A DNA stretch of 58,391 nt from an uncultured Curvibacter sp. Its GTDB lineage: Bacteria; Pseudomonadota; Gammaproteobacteria; Burkholderiales; Burkholderiaceae_C. The stretch lies in contig CAILKX010000024.1 of assembly GCA_903834975.1 (NCBI GenBank), forward strand, positions 1 through 58,391. The letters run 5' to 3'. Every line of letters begins with the position of its first letter. Within the stretch, counting starts at the first letter, position 1. Below are positions 18,504 to 29,115 of this stretch, one piece after another. The notes beneath the pieces are model-generated. The model was not told the origin of the DNA, ran no database searches, and worked only from the letters and a program-made list of their open reading frames with translations. The position numbers and the translations under genes are program-made.

Positions 18504-19391
18504 ATGGGCGCAGAATCTTTGAATCGCGCTTGGCCCCTCGCTGCCGCTCATGGCCGCCGGGCGGCGGCTTCATGGCGGGTTTTTGGCGGACTTCGCCAGT
18601 CCGTTTTTCAACCCATTTTCCTGGCAATGGGCATTGGGCTATTTATGTCAGGGACTGGATCCAGTTCGGCCGCTCCGGTGGAACTGAGCCGAGCGGCCCA
18701 ACCTGCAGATTTGCACTTGGCCCTGGCGGTGCATTACTTCACAGCCGGGCAAAACTCGGTCGCTCTAGAAGAGGTTGATCGATCCTTGCAGGCCAAACCC
18801 AACCAAGCGGAGGCCCACAGTCTGCGTGGGCTGATCGAATGGCGTTTGCGCCACTATCCCTCGGCGGCTGCCAGTTTCCAGATGTCCTTGGCGTTGGAGC
18901 CGAGCAACCCGAGCGTTTTACAAAACGCGGCTTGGTGGCAATGCCAGCAAGGCCACTTGGCGCTGGCACTGCCCTATTACGAAGCGGCTTTGGCGCTCAG
19001 CGATGGCGTTGAGGCCCTGCGTTTGGGAAGTGCCAAAGCGGCTTGCCAACGGCAAGCACGTCAATTTGAGGCGGCCCAAGCCAGTTATTTGAGCGTTTTG
19101 GCCCTTGCAGCCGGCCAGCCAGATGACCAAAGACCCTCCAATCAGGCGCAAAACAGATTGATTTGGGAGGCAAATCGGGCTTTAGCAGAGATAATGTTCA
19201 ACCGTGGTGCCTTTGCTGAAGCAAACCCCTATATTCGTCAAGTGAACCAATCGCCATGGGCCGATGCAGGCACCTTGTGGCTAGGGGTTCGAATCGAACG
19301 AGGCCTGGGCGTGAACGAAGCGAGTGGTGTGTGGTTAGACCGTTTAGAGCGTCAGTTTCCTGAATTCAGGGAACCTGCCAAGCCGTATTAA
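18504..19391 (+). CDS. pilF: PilF/PilW-type TPR protein
   Basis: A 295-residue protein with an N-terminal hydrophobic segment (FLAMGIGLFMSGTGSSSAAP) followed by tetratricopeptide repeats (LHLALAVHYFTAGQNSVALEEVDRS and on). In type IV pilus systems PilF is an outer-membrane lipoprotein that helps the secretin assemble. Here no lipobox cysteine is visible at the end of the hydrophobic segment, so it may be a soluble or anchored variant. GAAAGG lies ten bases before the ATG. Its position between rlmN and rodZ is the conserved one and carries much of the assignment. The TPR register has not been checked by profile. Confidence 0.75.
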   Translation: MGAESLNRAWPLAAAHGRRAAASWRVFGGLRQSVFQPIFLAMGIGLFMSGTGSSSAAPVELSRAAQPADLHLALAVHYFTAGQNSVALEEVDRSLQAKPNQAEAHSLRGLIEWRLRHYPSAAASFQMSLALEPSNPSVLQNAAWWQCQQGHLALALPYYEAALALSDGVEALRLGSAKAACQRQARQFEAAQASYLSVLALAAGQPDDQRPSNQAQNRLIWEANRALAEIMFNRGAFAEANPYIRQVNQSPWADAGTLWLGVRIERGLGVNEASGVWLDRLERQFPEFREPAKPY

Positions 19392-19408
19392 AGCGAACGA
19401 GGTACTGA

Positions 19409-20290
19409 ATGACTGAGGATGTCAAAAGCGCAGAGACAGCCGGCAGCTTGCTCCGAGCGGCCCGACTGGCCTCTGGGGTGCATATCTCCGTCTTGGCGAT
19501 GCGACTCAAAGTACCCGTCAGCAAAATTGAAGGTTTGGAAAACAACCAGTGGGATCTGTTCGCTGATCTTGTTTTTGCCCGGACTCTGGCCATCAGTACC
19601 TGCAAACAACTGCGCATTGACCCCGCACCCGTTTTGGCTTTGCTGCCCAAGGCCGCCCCTCCTCGGCTGAATGTTGAAGAAACGGGTTTAAACCAACGTT
19701 TTCTAAACGCGACAATCAAGCGGGATCGGCCTTGGTGGTTGGTGTTCAAAACCCCCTTGGGCTTGGCGGTGCCGCTCCTAGTCATCGCGGCCTTGGTGCT
19801 TTATTTCTGGGGGACGTGGTTTCCCAGCCAACCCGCTTCTGAAGAACCGGCGATGCCGCCCGATAGCCCCTTGCAAATTGAAGCACCTAAAGAGGCGGGC
19901 GGACAAGACGCCGCGCCGCCATCCGCTGCACCGGAATCCGCTGCACCGAAATCCGCATCACCTACTTCCCCACCCTCGTCCACGGAGGTTGCACCTCAGG
20001 GGTCGCCCGTCAAACCCCCTCCACCTTCACCTCTTTTAGCCACAGCCAATTCGGCTGCGGTCGGTTTTACCGCCACGGCGACGAGTTGGGTTCAAGTCAG
20101 TGACGCCACAGGCAAGGTGGTCTTTTCAAAAACGCTGCAGGCCGGGGAGAGTGCCGATGCCCAAGGCCAAGCCCCCCTCAAGGTGGTGTTGGGAAATGCA
20201 GGGGGAACGCATGTTTTGGTTAAAAACCAGACTTTCGATACCCAACCTTTTGTGGTCAACAACGTCGCCCGTTTTGAGGTTCAGCCATGA
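19409..20290 (+). CDS. rodZ: RodZ-like helix-turn-helix membrane protein
   Basis: A 293-residue protein with a cytoplasmic HTH (residues 12-75, [23 protein letters not shown] region) and one transmembrane helix (about 117-133, [17 protein letters not shown]). A Pro/Ser/Ala-rich periplasmic linker follows, then a beta-rich C-terminal domain beginning [17 protein letters not shown], as in the DUF4115 domain of RodZ. RodZ links MreB to the cell-wall elongation machinery. The linker contains a 15-base tandem repeat (from 19921). The stop overlaps the ispG start by four bases (ATGA), the usual rodZ-ispG coupling. Confidence 0.85.
   Translation: MTEDVKSAETAGSLLRAARLASGVHISVLAMRLKVPVSKIEGLENNQWDLFADLVFARTLAISTCKQLRIDPAPVLALLPKAAPPRLNVEETGLNQRFLNATIKRDRPWWLVFKTPLGLAVPLLVIAALVLYFWGTWFPSQPASEEPAMPPDSPLQIEAPKEAGGQDAAPPSAAPESAAPKSASPTSPPSSTEVAPQGSPVKPPPPSPLLATANSAAVGFTATATSWVQVSDATGKVVFSKTLQAGESADAQGQAPLKVVLGNAGGTHVLVKNQTFDTQPFVVNNVARFEVQP
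19921..19962 (+). repeat. 15-base tandem repeat in the rodZ linker
   Basis: Units ATCCGCTGCACCGGA and ATCCGCTGCACCGAA are followed by a diverged third unit. They encode [14 protein letters not shown] in the periplasmic linker, in frame. Confidence 0.8.
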
Positions 20291-21567
20291 CGGATCAAGC
20301 CCCCTCCGAATTGTTGTCGTCTTCTCCCGTGGCGATCCCCCAGCCGGCCCGAAGTCAAACCCTTCAAGCCCGCGTTGTTTGGGGCGATCAAATCGTGACC
20401 GTGGGCGGTAACGCGCCGGTGCGCGTTCAGTCCATGACCAACACCGACACCGTCGACGTGATTGGCACGGCCATCCAAGTGAAAGAACTGGCGCTGGCTG
20501 GCTCGGAAATGGTGCGCCTGACGGTCAACACCCTGGAGGCGGCACAAGCGGTCCCGCACATCCGTGATCAGCTCGACAAAATGGGCATTTCGGTCCCTTT
20601 GATCGGCGACTTCCATTACAACGGCCACCGCTTGCTGACGGAAGTGCCGGCCTGTGCGCAGGCCTTGTCCAAATACCGCATCAATCCCGGCAATGTGGGC
20701 AAGGGCGACAAACACGATGTCCAATTCGGCCAGATGATTGAGGCGGCTTTGCGCTTCGATAAACCGGTGCGGATCGGCGTCAACTGGGGCAGCTTGGATC
20801 AGGAGCTGTTGGCTGATTTGATGGATCAAAACAGCCAGCGGGCCCAACCTTGGGAGGCAAGGCAAGTCATGTACGAAGCCTTGATGGCTTCGGCCTTGCA
20901 ATCGGCCCAATTGGCCGAAACCATGGGCATGGCGGCGAATCAAATCATTTTGTCTTGCAAAGTCAGCGGCGTACAAGACCTGATCGCGGTCTACCAAGCC
21001 CTGTCAAAACGCTGTCATTACCCCTTGCATTTGGGATTGACAGAGGCCGGCATGGGCACCAAGGGCACCGTGGCTTCCAGCACCGCATTGGGCATTTTGT
21101 TGCAGCAAGGCATCGGCGACACCATCCGCGTGTCATTGACGCCGCAGCCCGGCGAATCGCGTACCCAAGAGGTGGTGATTGCCAACGAAATTTTGCAGTC
21201 TCTGGGTCTGCGCGTGTTTGTGCCCAGCGTCACGGCCTGCCCCGGTTGCGGCCGAACCACCAGCACCACTTTCCAAGAGTTGGCCAAGCAAATTGACGAC
21301 CATTTGCGGGCTCAAATGCCAGTCTGGCGCGTGAAGTACCCCGGCGTTGAGAACTTGAAACTGGCGGTGATGGGGTGCATCGTGAACGGCCCCGGAGAGA
21401 GCAAACACGCCGACATCGGTATCAGCTTGCCAGGCACGGGTGAAGCGCCTGCCGCGCCGGTCTTCATTGACGGCGAAAAAGCCCTGACCTTGCGCGGCGA
21501 GAACATCGCCCAAGAATTCCACCAAATTGTGGAAACTTACATTCAAAAACGGTTTGCCCCAGCCTGA
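20287..21567 (+). CDS. ispG: 4-hydroxy-3-methylbut-2-en-1-yl diphosphate synthase (GcpE)
   Basis: A 426-residue [4Fe-4S] enzyme of the MEP isoprenoid pathway that reductively converts the cyclic diphosphate MEcPP to HMBPP. The N-terminal TIM barrel starts with [17 protein letters not shown]. The cluster ligands are C318 and C321 (CPGCGRTT) and C364 ([11 protein letters not shown]). It overlaps rodZ by four bases and is followed by hisS after 31 bases, the standard arrangement. Its product also feeds ubiquinone side-chain synthesis through ispB in this window. Confidence 0.97.
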   Translation: MTDQAPSELLSSSPVAIPQPARSQTLQARVVWGDQIVTVGGNAPVRVQSMTNTDTVDVIGTAIQVKELALAGSEMVRLTVNTLEAAQAVPHIRDQLDKMGISVPLIGDFHYNGHRLLTEVPACAQALSKYRINPGNVGKGDKHDVQFGQMIEAALRFDKPVRIGVNWGSLDQELLADLMDQNSQRAQPWEARQVMYEALMASALQSAQLAETMGMAANQIILSCKVSGVQDLIAVYQALSKRCHYPLHLGLTEAGMGTKGTVASSTALGILLQQGIGDTIRVSLTPQPGESRTQEVVIANEILQSLGLRVFVPSVTACPGCGRTTSTTFQELAKQIDDHLRAQMPVWRVKYPGVENLKLAVMGCIVNGPGESKHADIGISLPGTGEAPAAPVFIDGEKALTLRGENIAQEFHQIVETYIQKRFAPA

Positions 21568-21598
21568 TTGGCTTTGGGCATTCGTTTTTCCCTGAGAT

Positions 21599-22909
21599 AT
21601 GACCGAAAAGAAATTTGAGAAGTTGACAGCCGTTAAAGGCATGAACGACATTTTGCCGCCCGAATCTGCCCGCTGGGAGTGGTTGGAGGAGAAGGTGCGG
21701 GGGTTGATGGCCCGTTATGCCTACCGCAACATTCGCACCCCCATCGTTGAACACACGCCCTTGTTTGTGCGCGGATTGGGCGAGGTGACGGATGTGGTTG
21801 AAAAGGAGATGTACTCTTTTGAAGACCGTTTGAATGGCGAAGCTCTCACTTTGCGCCCTGAAAACACCGCCGGCGTCGTCCGCGCGGTGGCCGAGCACTC
21901 GATGCTTTACGACGGCGGCAAGCGGCTTTATTACATGGGCCCGATGTTCCGTCATGAGCGGCCTCAACGTGGACGTTACCGGCAGTTTCACCAAATTGGC
22001 GCCGAAGCCTTGGGTTTTCCGGGCCCCGAAGTCGATGCAGAACTGATCTTGCTGGCCCATCACCTGTGGCAAGCGTTGGCGCTAAAGGACGTGAGGCTGG
22101 AGCTGAACAGCTTGGGGCAGCCGCCCGAGCGCCAGGCACACCGCGTCGCCTTGATTGCTTACCTAGAAGCCCATGCCGATCAGCTCGATGAGGATGCCAA
22201 ACGACGCCTTCACAGCAACCCGCTGCGCATTTTGGACACCAAGAACCCCGCCATGAAAGCCTTGGTGGCGGGTGCGCCGCGTTTGTTGGATTACTTGGGC
22301 GAAGCTTCATTGGCGCATTTAAATGCATTAAGGGCTATTTTGGATGCCAATGGCGTTACTTACACCATCAACCCCCGCTTGGTGCGTGGCCTGGACTACT
22401 ACAACCTGACCGTTTTTGAATTCATCACCGACAGTTTGGGGTCGCAAGGCACCCTTTGCGCGGGCGGTCGTTACGACGACTTGATTGCCCAAATTGGTGG
22501 CAAGGCAGCACCGGCAGTGGGCTGGGCCTTTGGCGTCGAGCGCGTGCTCGAGTTGCTCAAAGAGCAGGCGTCCATCCCGGAGCCCTTGCCATGGGTCTAT
22601 GCCATCGTGCCCGATGCGCAGGCCATGCCCCAAGTCATGCGCGCCCTGAATGAGGTTCGTCGCGCCGGTGTTTCGGTCCAAATGCACGCGGGATCGGCAG
22701 ACGCCTGGGGCAGCATGAAGTCACAATTCAAGAAAGCCGATGCCAGCGGAGCCCAGTGGGCACTGATTTTTGGAGCCGATGAAATGGCCCGCGGTGAGCT
22801 CACCCTTAAAGCGCTGCGTGACGGTGTCGGCGCACAAAGCACCTTGCCTTTGACCAGTTTGGCGGCTTGGGCCAGTGGGTTGAGTCCTGCAGCGGCCAGT
22901 CCTGCGTGA
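21599..22909 (+). CDS. hisS: Histidyl-tRNA synthetase
   Basis: A 436-residue class II aminoacyl-tRNA synthetase. Motif 1 is near [16 protein letters not shown], and motif 2 is [17 protein letters not shown]. The histidine-specific signatures are [15 protein letters not shown] and AGGRYDDL, with motif 3 in [17 protein letters not shown]-terminal anticodon-binding domain begins near YAIVPDAQ. It charges tRNA-His in the cytosol. A second class-II-like protein in this window, HisZ, is its paralogue and lacks the synthetase role. Confidence 0.97.
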   Translation: MTEKKFEKLTAVKGMNDILPPESARWEWLEEKVRGLMARYAYRNIRTPIVEHTPLFVRGLGEVTDVVEKEMYSFEDRLNGEALTLRPENTAGVVRAVAEHSMLYDGGKRLYYMGPMFRHERPQRGRYRQFHQIGAEALGFPGPEVDAELILLAHHLWQALALKDVRLELNSLGQPPERQAHRVALIAYLEAHADQLDEDAKRRLHSNPLRILDTKNPAMKALVAGAPRLLDYLGEASLAHLNALRAILDANGVTYTINPRLVRGLDYYNLTVFEFITDSLGSQGTLCAGGRYDDLIAQIGGKAAPAVGWAFGVERVLELLKEQASIPEPLPWVYAIVPDAQAMPQVMRALNEVRRAGVSVQMHAGSADAWGSMKSQFKKADASGAQWALIFGADEMARGELTLKALRDGVGAQSTLPLTSLAAWASGLSPAAASPA

Positions 22910-22975
22910 ACCTTGGCCTGAACCTCGACAGGGCATCAGTCAACCTACAATCAACCCAAATCATCACGGAATCCC

Positions 22976-23635
22976 ATGGCGCATCTCGACCTCGAAGAAC
23001 AAGAACAGCTCGACCAGCTAAAGCATTTTTGGAAACAATACGGCAACGCCATCTCTTGGGTGGTGACGGCTGCTTTGGTGTTGGTCGCCGGCTGGAATGC
23101 TTATCAGTACTGGCAAAACAAGCAAGCGGTTCAAGCATCCGCCTTGTTTGATCAATTGGATCAAGCCAGCCAGGCCAAAGACGTGGCCAAAACCAGCCGC
23201 ATGGCGCTGGATTTGAATGGCCAATTTGGTTCGACCGCCTACGCTACCCAAGCCCAATTATTGGCCGCCGAAGTCTTGGTGGACAAAGGCGATTTGTCTG
23301 CCGCCACCACCGCTTTGCAATCCTTGGTCGAACACAGTTCAGACAAGGGCCTTCAATCGGTCGCTCGTTTGCGTTTGGCCTCCTTGCAGGCAGAAAGCAA
23401 GGCCTTTGACGTCGCTTTGAACACGCTCCAAGCCAGTTTCCCCAAAGAATTCGAAGCCTTGGCGGCCGACCGCCGTGGCGATTTGTGGATGTTGCAAAAC
23501 AAGCCCGATCAAGCGCAAGCGGAATACCAAAAAGCCTACGACGGCTTGACCGAACGTTCTGAGTTGCGTCGCTTGGTCGAGGTCAAACTCAATGCCTTGG
23601 GTGTCAAGACGGCACCCGCAGGAGCTGCCTCTTGA
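22976..23635 (+). CDS. YfgM-like ancillary SecYEG translocon protein
   Basis: A 219-residue inner-membrane protein. A short cytoplasmic N-terminus (DLEEQEQLDQLKHFWKQYGN) is followed by one transmembrane helix (about residues 23-43, AISWVVTAALVLVAGWNAYQ) and a periplasmic domain with TPR-like repeats. E. coli YfgM associates with SecYEG and the periplasmic chaperone PpiD. The start at 22976 is supported by ACGGA upstream; a TACAAT box at 22946-22951 may be a local -10. The gene sits between hisS and bamB as in most beta- and gammaproteobacteria, and its stop overlaps the TTG start of bamB. Confidence 0.88.
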   Translation: MAHLDLEEQEQLDQLKHFWKQYGNAISWVVTAALVLVAGWNAYQYWQNKQAVQASALFDQLDQASQAKDVAKTSRMALDLNGQFGSTAYATQAQLLAAEVLVDKGDLSAATTALQSLVEHSSDKGLQSVARLRLASLQAESKAFDVALNTLQASFPKEFEALAADRRGDLWMLQNKPDQAQAEYQKAYDGLTERSELRRLVEVKLNALGVKTAPAGAAS

Positions 23636-24798
23636 ATCGATCCACTTTCCGGTTGGCCAGCCTTGCTGGTGGCCTTTTAACCGCCCTTGTTGCCACCGTT
23701 TTCTTGGCCCTTTCGGCCTGCAGCACCGACAACGCGCCCAAGCCGTCGCCATTGCAAACGCTGACGCCCGCCTTTGAGGTCAAACCGACTTGGACGGTCC
23801 CCGTGGGCGAGGTGGGCTTTCCTCTGGTGGTGCCAACGACCAGCAACACATTGGCGGTGGCCAATAACAAAGGGCAAATCGATCTTTTGGCCTTGAACAA
23901 CGGCAAGGCCTTGCTGCGCGCTGATGTGGCCAAACACCTGACCGCCGGGGTGGGCTTGGGCGTGGCACAAAACCAAGCTGGCGAAACCCGTTTGGCCGTG
24001 CTCAATGACGCCAATCAACTGGTTGTTTTGGAGGGTGAGCGCGAAATTTGGCGCAAAACCTTGCCAGCCACCACCTACACGCCCCCCTTGGTCGCAGGCG
24101 GTCGGGTCTTCATTTTGACGGGCGAACGCACCGTCATGGCCTTTGATGGTCAAAAAGGCTTTCAGCTCTGGGCCCAGCAACGCCCCAGCGAGGCCCTGAC
24201 CTTGAAATTGCCCGGGGTCTTGATGGCCGTGGGCGACACTTTGGTGGTCGGTTTTTCAGGGCGTTTGGTCGGCTTGAACCCGGACAACGGGAGTGCCCGC
24301 TGGGAAGCGCCGATTGGCACCCCGCGGGGAGTGAACGACGTCGAGCGATTGGTTGACTTGGTGGGTCAGGTTTCCCGTCAACCCGACACACTGTGTGCGC
24401 GTGCCTATTCTTCAGCGGTCGGCTGTGTCAACGTGACCAATGGCCGCACGACCTGGAGCCATGCGGCCAACGGATTCACCGGGTTGGCGGGGGACGCCAA
24501 TGCCGTTTATGGCACCGAGTCCGATGGCAAAGTGGTGGCTTGGCGTCGCGGCGACGGCGAAGCCCTTTGGACCTCTGACCAGTTCAAATACCGCCAATTA
24601 ACGGCGCCAGTCCTGCTCGGTCAGGCGGTGGTCTTTGGTGACGCGGAAGGCTATTTGCACTTCTTGGCCAGCGACGATGGTCGGACACTCAGCCGATTGA
24701 GCACCGATGGCTCGGGTTTTGCAGCCCCGCCCGTGGTTCAAGGACAAACTTTGGTGGTGGTGACCCGCAAGGGCAATGTGATGGCGTTTTCAATCTAA
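23632..24798 (+). CDS. bamB: Outer membrane protein assembly factor BamB, lipoprotein
   Basis: A 388-residue lipoprotein. The signal peptide ends in the lipobox LSAC (about residue 33). The remainder forms repeated beta-propeller blades of the PQQ type, with elements such as [36 protein letters not shown] and [13 protein letters not shown]. BamB assists BamA in folding outer membrane proteins. The start codon is TTG and overlaps the previous stop (TTGA), which suggests coupled translation. Its stop overlaps the ATG of der by one base. BamD, another subunit of the same machine, is encoded elsewhere in this window. Confidence 0.95.
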   Translation: MNRSTFRLASLAGGLLTALVATVFLALSACSTDNAPKPSPLQTLTPAFEVKPTWTVPVGEVGFPLVVPTTSNTLAVANNKGQIDLLALNNGKALLRADVAKHLTAGVGLGVAQNQAGETRLAVLNDANQLVVLEGEREIWRKTLPATTYTPPLVAGGRVFILTGERTVMAFDGQKGFQLWAQQRPSEALTLKLPGVLMAVGDTLVVGFSGRLVGLNPDNGSARWEAPIGTPRGVNDVERLVDLVGQVSRQPDTLCARAYSSAVGCVNVTNGRTTWSHAANGFTGLAGDANAVYGTESDGKVVAWRRGDGEALWTSDQFKYRQLTAPVLLGQAVVFGDAEGYLHFLASDDGRTLSRLSTDGSGFAAPPVVQGQTLVVVTRKGNVMAFSI

Positions 24799-26135
24799 TG
24801 AAACCCGTTATTGCCCTGGTTGGCCGACCCAATGTCGGCAAATCCACCTTGTTCAACCGCCTGACCAAATCACGCGATGCGATTGTGGCTGACTTCGCCG
24901 GTCTGACGCGCGACCGCCACTATGGCAACGGCAAGCAAGGTCGCTACGAATACATCGTCATCGATACAGGCGGCTTTGAGCCGGACGCCAGCAGCGGTAT
25001 TTACAAAGAAATGGCCAAGCAAACCCAGCAGGCGGTGGCCGAAGCGGACGTGGTGGTGTTTGTGGTCGACGCCCGCGCTGGCTTGTCGGGCCAAGACCAC
25101 GACATCGCCAACTACCTGCGTCGCTTGGGTAAACCCACCTTGCTGGTCGCCAACAAGGCCGAGGGCATGGTGGAAGGCGTTCAACTCAGCGAGTTTTACG
25201 AACTCGGTTTGGGGGATGTGACGCCGGTTTCAGCGGCCCACGGCCAAGGCATTCGAAGCTTGGTCGAGCTGGCCTTGGATCCCTTGAACTTGCCTGAAGA
25301 CGACGAGGTGGTTGAAGACAATTCAGCGATTAAATTGGCCGTGGCAGGGCGCCCGAACGTGGGTAAATCCACCTTGATCAACACCTGGTTGGGCGAAGAG
25401 CGCTTGGTCGCTTTTGACATGCCCGGCACCACCCGCGACGCCATCAGTGTGCCCTTTGAGCGCAATGGACAGCGCTTCGAGCTGATTGACACGGCGGGTC
25501 TGCGCCGCAAGGGCAAGGTGTTCGAGGCCATTGAAAAATTCTCGGTGGTCAAAACCCTGCAAGCCATTGAATCGGCCAATGTGGTGCTGCTACTGCTGGA
25601 TGCCACCCAAGGCATCACCGACCAAGACGCCCACATTGCGGGCTACATTTTGGAAAGTGGCCGTGCCGTGGTGATTGCGATCAACAAATGGGACGCGGTC
25701 GACGATTACCAGCGCCAATTGGTCGAGCGCGCCATCGAAACCCGTTTGTCATTCTTGAAGTTCGCGTCGGTCCATTTCATTTCCGCCAAAAAACGCCAAG
25801 GATTGGGCCCACTCTGGACGTCGATTGCCGAAGCCCATCGCTCGGCGACGGTCAAAATGTCCACCCCCATCTTGACGCGCTTGCTCCTCGAAGCGGTTCA
25901 ATTCCAAACCCCCAAGAAAACAGGCATGTACCGTCCCAAGCTGCGCTATGCCCACCAAGGCGGCATGAACCCGCCATTGATCGTGGTTCATGGCAATTCT
26001 TTGGAGCATGTCACCGAGGCTTACAAACGCTTTTTGGAAGGCCGCTTCCGCAAAGAGTTCAAACTGGTGGGCACGCCTTTGCGCATTGAAATGAAGACTT
26101 CTGAGAACCCTTTCGCTGACAGGGAGTCTCGTTGA
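24798..26135 (+). CDS. der: Ribosome assembly GTPase Der (EngA)
   Basis: A 445-residue protein with two tandem GTPase domains and a KH-like C-terminal domain. The first P-loop is [15 protein letters not shown] near residue 8, the second [16 protein letters not shown] near residue 184. Each domain has the DTGG or DTAG switch and an NK(A/W)(E/D) specificity motif (VANKAEG, AINKWDA). It is essential for 50S subunit maturation. The gene begins one base within the bamB stop and is followed by an 82-base spacer with the hfq promoter. Confidence 0.98.
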   Translation: MKPVIALVGRPNVGKSTLFNRLTKSRDAIVADFAGLTRDRHYGNGKQGRYEYIVIDTGGFEPDASSGIYKEMAKQTQQAVAEADVVVFVVDARAGLSGQDHDIANYLRRLGKPTLLVANKAEGMVEGVQLSEFYELGLGDVTPVSAAHGQGIRSLVELALDPLNLPEDDEVVEDNSAIKLAVAGRPNVGKSTLINTWLGEERLVAFDMPGTTRDAISVPFERNGQRFELIDTAGLRRKGKVFEAIEKFSVVKTLQAIESANVVLLLLDATQGITDQDAHIAGYILESGRAVVIAINKWDAVDDYQRQLVERAIETRLSFLKFASVHFISAKKRQGLGPLWTSIAEAHRSATVKMSTPILTRLLLEAVQFQTPKKTGMYRPKLRYAHQGGMNPPLIVVHGNSLEHVTEAYKRFLEGRFRKEFKLVGTPLRIEMKTSENPFADRESR

Positions 26136-26170
26136 ACAGCGCCTTTGAGGCGTTTCTATGTGTTATGTTC

Positions 26171-26199
26171 TTGACTTATTCACTTAGAATTTCTTTATT
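26171..26199 (+). promoter_or_regulatory. Candidate sigma-70 promoter of hfq
   Basis: TTGACT (26171-26176) and TTTATT (26194-26199) are separated by 17 bases in the AT-rich der-hfq spacer. Transcription would start near 26206. A GGAG ribosome binding site at about 26208-26211 lies close to the GTG start of hfq, so if this promoter is right the leader is very short. Confidence 0.5.
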
Positions 26200-26217
26200 T
26201 AGAACACGGAGAATATC

Positions 26218-26466
26218 GTGAGCAACAAAGGTCAACTTCTGCAGGACCCCTTCTTAAACGCACTGCGCCGTGAGCATGTCCCGGTCTCTATCTACTTGGT
26301 CAACGGCATCAAGCTGCAAGGTCAAATTGAGTCATTCGACCAGTACGTGGTGTTGCTGCGCAACACGGTGACGCAAATGGTCTACAAGCACGCCATTTCA
26401 ACCATCGTGCCCGGCCGAGCCGTCAACTTCTCTGCCGGCGATGCGGCCGAAACCGAAACCCCTTGA
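26218..26466 (+). CDS. hfq: RNA chaperone Hfq
   Basis: An 82-residue Sm-like protein with the Sm1 region ([30 protein letters not shown]) and the Sm2 motif [10 protein letters not shown]. It forms a hexameric ring that matches small RNAs with target mRNAs. The start is GTG at 26218, preceded by CGGAGA. The C-terminal tail is short, as in betaproteobacteria. It heads the conserved hfq-hflX-hflK-hflC operon, and its stop overlaps the TTG start of hflX (TTGA). Confidence 0.98.
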   Translation: MSNKGQLLQDPFLNALRREHVPVSIYLVNGIKLQGQIESFDQYVVLLRNTVTQMVYKHAISTIVPGRAVNFSAGDAAETETP

Positions 26467-27671
26467 TTGCTGACGAACCCCCCAAAACCAACCGTGTTTT
26501 GTTGGTGGGCGTTGATCTGGGGCTGCCGCACTTTGACGCCGAGTTGGCCGAGTTGGGGCAACTCGCCCTGACCGCCGGTTTGAACCCGGTGCATCGCCTG
26601 ACTTGCAAGCGCAAAGCGCCCGATGCGGCCTTGTTCGTCGGCAGCGGCAAAGCCGATGAAATCAAGTTTTTGGCTGAGCAATACGAAGCCGCTGAAGTCT
26701 TGTTTGATCAGTCCTTGAGTCCGGCCCAGCAACGCAATTTAGAGCGACATTTGGGCCTGCCGGTGAACGACCGGACTTTGTTGATTCTGGAGATTTTTGC
26801 CCAACGTGCCCGGAGTTTTGAGGGCAAGTTGCAAGTGGAATTGGCCCGCCTGCAATACCTCAGTACCCGCTTGGTCAGGCGATGGTCCCACTTGGAGCGA
26901 CAACGCGGGGGCATTGGCGCTCGCGGTGGCCCCGGCGAAACCCAAATTGAGTTGGACCGTCGCATGATCAACGAGTCCATCAAGCGCACCAAAGAACGTT
27001 TAAGCAAGGTGAAACGCCAACGCGGCACCCAGCGGCGTCAGCGAGAACGGCGTGAGACCTTCAATATTTCTTTGGTGGGTTACACCAACGCGGGCAAGTC
27101 GAGCTTGTTCAATGCCTTGGTCAAAGCCCGCACCTACGCGGCCGACCAGCTGTTCGCCACCCTAGACACCACCACCCGCCAGTTGTATTTGGGTGAGGCC
27201 GGGCGCACCGTCTCGTTGTCGGACACCGTGGGTTTTATTCGCGACCTGCCGCACGGCTTGGTCGAGGCCTTTGAGGCCACCTTGCAAGAGTCCATAGAAG
27301 CCGACTTGTTGCTGCACGTGGTCGACGCCGCCAACCCCGATTACCCGGAGCAAATGGCCCAAGTGCAAAAAGTTTTGGCCGACATCGGGGCCGATCAAGT
27401 CCCCCAGATTTTGGTCTTCAACAAGTTGGACGCGGTGCCTACCGAGTCGCGTCCTCTCAAAAGGGTTGACACCCTCGAAATGGCGGGCCACCAAATTCCC
27501 CGCCTCTTTGTCAGCGCCCGCGACGGAGACGGTTTACCCGCCTTGCGCTCGGCTTTGGCTGCGCGGGTTCAGTCGGCGGTACCCCACTTGACGGCCGATG
27601 AACAAGCGCTCGCCCGTTTTGGGCACAATCTAGGGCAGCATGAAAATGAGCTGAAAGAGCCATCCGAATGA
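26463..27671 (+). CDS. hflX: Ribosome-splitting GTPase HflX
   Basis: A 402-residue GTPase. The N-terminal HflX domain includes [13 protein letters not shown] and the glycine-rich [19 protein letters not shown]. The G domain has P-loop [27 protein letters not shown] and VFNKLDA. HflX binds 50S subunits and splits stalled ribosomes after stress. The TTG start at 26463 overlaps the hfq stop. The ATG of hflK overlaps its own stop (ATGA), so hfq, hflX and hflK appear translationally chained. Confidence 0.95.
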   Translation: MIADEPPKTNRVLLVGVDLGLPHFDAELAELGQLALTAGLNPVHRLTCKRKAPDAALFVGSGKADEIKFLAEQYEAAEVLFDQSLSPAQQRNLERHLGLPVNDRTLLILEIFAQRARSFEGKLQVELARLQYLSTRLVRRWSHLERQRGGIGARGGPGETQIELDRRMINESIKRTKERLSKVKRQRGTQRRQRERRETFNISLVGYTNAGKSSLFNALVKARTYAADQLFATLDTTTRQLYLGEAGRTVSLSDTVGFIRDLPHGLVEAFEATLQESIEADLLLHVVDAANPDYPEQMAQVQKVLADIGADQVPQILVFNKLDAVPTESRPLKRVDTLEMAGHQIPRLFVSARDGDGLPALRSALAARVQSAVPHLTADEQALARFGHNLGQHENELKEPSE

Positions 27672-29092
27672 ATTTTTCAAATTTCTCAACGAAATGGGGC
27701 GTTCAAGCCCAACGCGCTCAACGCGCCCTGCGTTCTCTGAGCGTGGCTCGCGCATGGGGCCGGGTTTTCAACCAAGGCCAGCAACCGCCTGACTTGGAAG
27801 AAATCTGGCGGGACTTGAACCGCAAGTGGGGTCAATGGTTTGGCGGTAAAGGCACGGGCAACGCATCCGGGGCCTCTGATTCTCCCCAAGGTCCAGGCCC
27901 CAACGGGGGCGGTGGAAAAGGGGGTGGACAAGGGGGGGGCCAAAGTGGTGGCCCTGGTAGTCCGTTTGGCTCGCCCGGCAAGCGGGGTCCTTTGCAAGGC
28001 GCTGTCCTGGCCGTGTTGCTGGTCGCGGTGTTGATTTGGTTGGGCACGGGCTTCTTCATTGTGCAAGAAGGCCAACAAGCGGTCATCACCCAATTCGGAC
28101 GCTACAAAGAAACCGTCGGAGCGGGCTTCAATTGGCGTTTGCCTTATCCCATTCAACGCCATGAACTCGTCTTTGTGACCCAGGTTCGTTCGGTCGATGT
28201 GGGGCATGACACCATCATCAAGGCCACGGGCCTGCGTGACTCGGCCATGCTCACGCAGGACGAGAACATTGTGGAAATCAAGTTTGCGGTTCAATACCGT
28301 TTGAACGATGCTCGGGCTTGGTTGTTCGAAAGCCGTAACCCCAGCGAAGCCGTCGTGCAAGCCGCTGAGACCGCCGTGCGCGAAGTGGTCGGCAAGATGC
28401 GCATGGACTCGGCTTTGGCAGAAGAGCGCGATCAAATTGCCCCGCGCATCCGTGCCTTGATGCAAACCATCTTGGACCGCTACAAAGTCGGTGTTGAAAT
28501 CGTCGGTATCAATTTACAACAAGGCGGTGTTCGCCCCCCTGAGCCCGTGCAAGCCGCCTTTGACGATGTGCTGAAGGCCGGCCAAGAGCGTGAACGCACC
28601 AAGAATGAAGCCGAAGCCTACGCCAATGATGTGGTGCCCCGTGCTGTCGGTTCGGCCTCGCGTTTGAAGCAAGAAGCCGATGCCTACAAGGCGCGCATTG
28701 TGGCGCAGGCCACGGGGGACGCCGACCGTTTTAAATCGGTGCTCACCGAATACCAAAAAGCCCCACAAGTGACGCGGGACCGCATGTACACCGACACCAT
28801 GCAGCAAATCTACTCCAATGTCGGCAAGGTCTTGGTGGATTCACGTCAAGGCAGCAACTTGCTTTATTTGCCTTTGGACAAATTGATGGCCGCCTCGGCG
28901 GCCGCCAATTCAGCGAACAATGCGGCGAATAATTCAGCCAATGCATCGGCATCGAATACCGCCACGTCCACTGGCAATGATGCGCCAGTGGGCTCTGCCA
29001 ACAACGCCTCGAACAACGGTTCCGCCAATGCGCCCCCCTTGGATATCCGCAGCCGCGACCTGAGTCGCAGCCGAGACCGAGACGGTCGTTGA
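27668..29092 (+). CDS. hflK: HflK, SPFH-domain regulator of FtsH protease
   Basis: A 474-residue membrane protein. The N-terminal cytoplasmic part includes PDLEEIWRDLNRKWGQWFG and a Gly/Pro-rich stretch (about residues 60-105), followed by one transmembrane helix (about 115-135). The SPFH/prohibitin domain (VQEGQQAVITQFGRYKE on) is followed by a helical region. The C-terminal about 60 residues are rich in Asn, Ala and Ser. With HflC it forms a large periplasmic cage around FtsH that modulates membrane protein turnover. Family HflK proteins usually have a Gly-rich N-terminus; the Asn-rich tail is less usual. Confidence 0.96.
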   Translation: MNFSNFSTKWGVQAQRAQRALRSLSVARAWGRVFNQGQQPPDLEEIWRDLNRKWGQWFGGKGTGNASGASDSPQGPGPNGGGGKGGGQGGGQSGGPGSPFGSPGKRGPLQGAVLAVLLVAVLIWLGTGFFIVQEGQQAVITQFGRYKETVGAGFNWRLPYPIQRHELVFVTQVRSVDVGHDTIIKATGLRDSAMLTQDENIVEIKFAVQYRLNDARAWLFESRNPSEAVVQAAETAVREVVGKMRMDSALAEERDQIAPRIRALMQTILDRYKVGVEIVGINLQQGGVRPPEPVQAAFDDVLKAGQERERTKNEAEAYANDVVPRAVGSASRLKQEADAYKARIVAQATGDADRFKSVLTEYQKAPQVTRDRMYTDTMQQIYSNVGKVLVDSRQGSNLLYLPLDKLMAASAAANSANNAANNSANASASNTATSTGNDAPVGSANNASNNGSANAPPLDIRSRDLSRSRDRDGR

Positions 29093-29115
29093 TCGAATAG
29101 CTTAGGAGTTCTTTC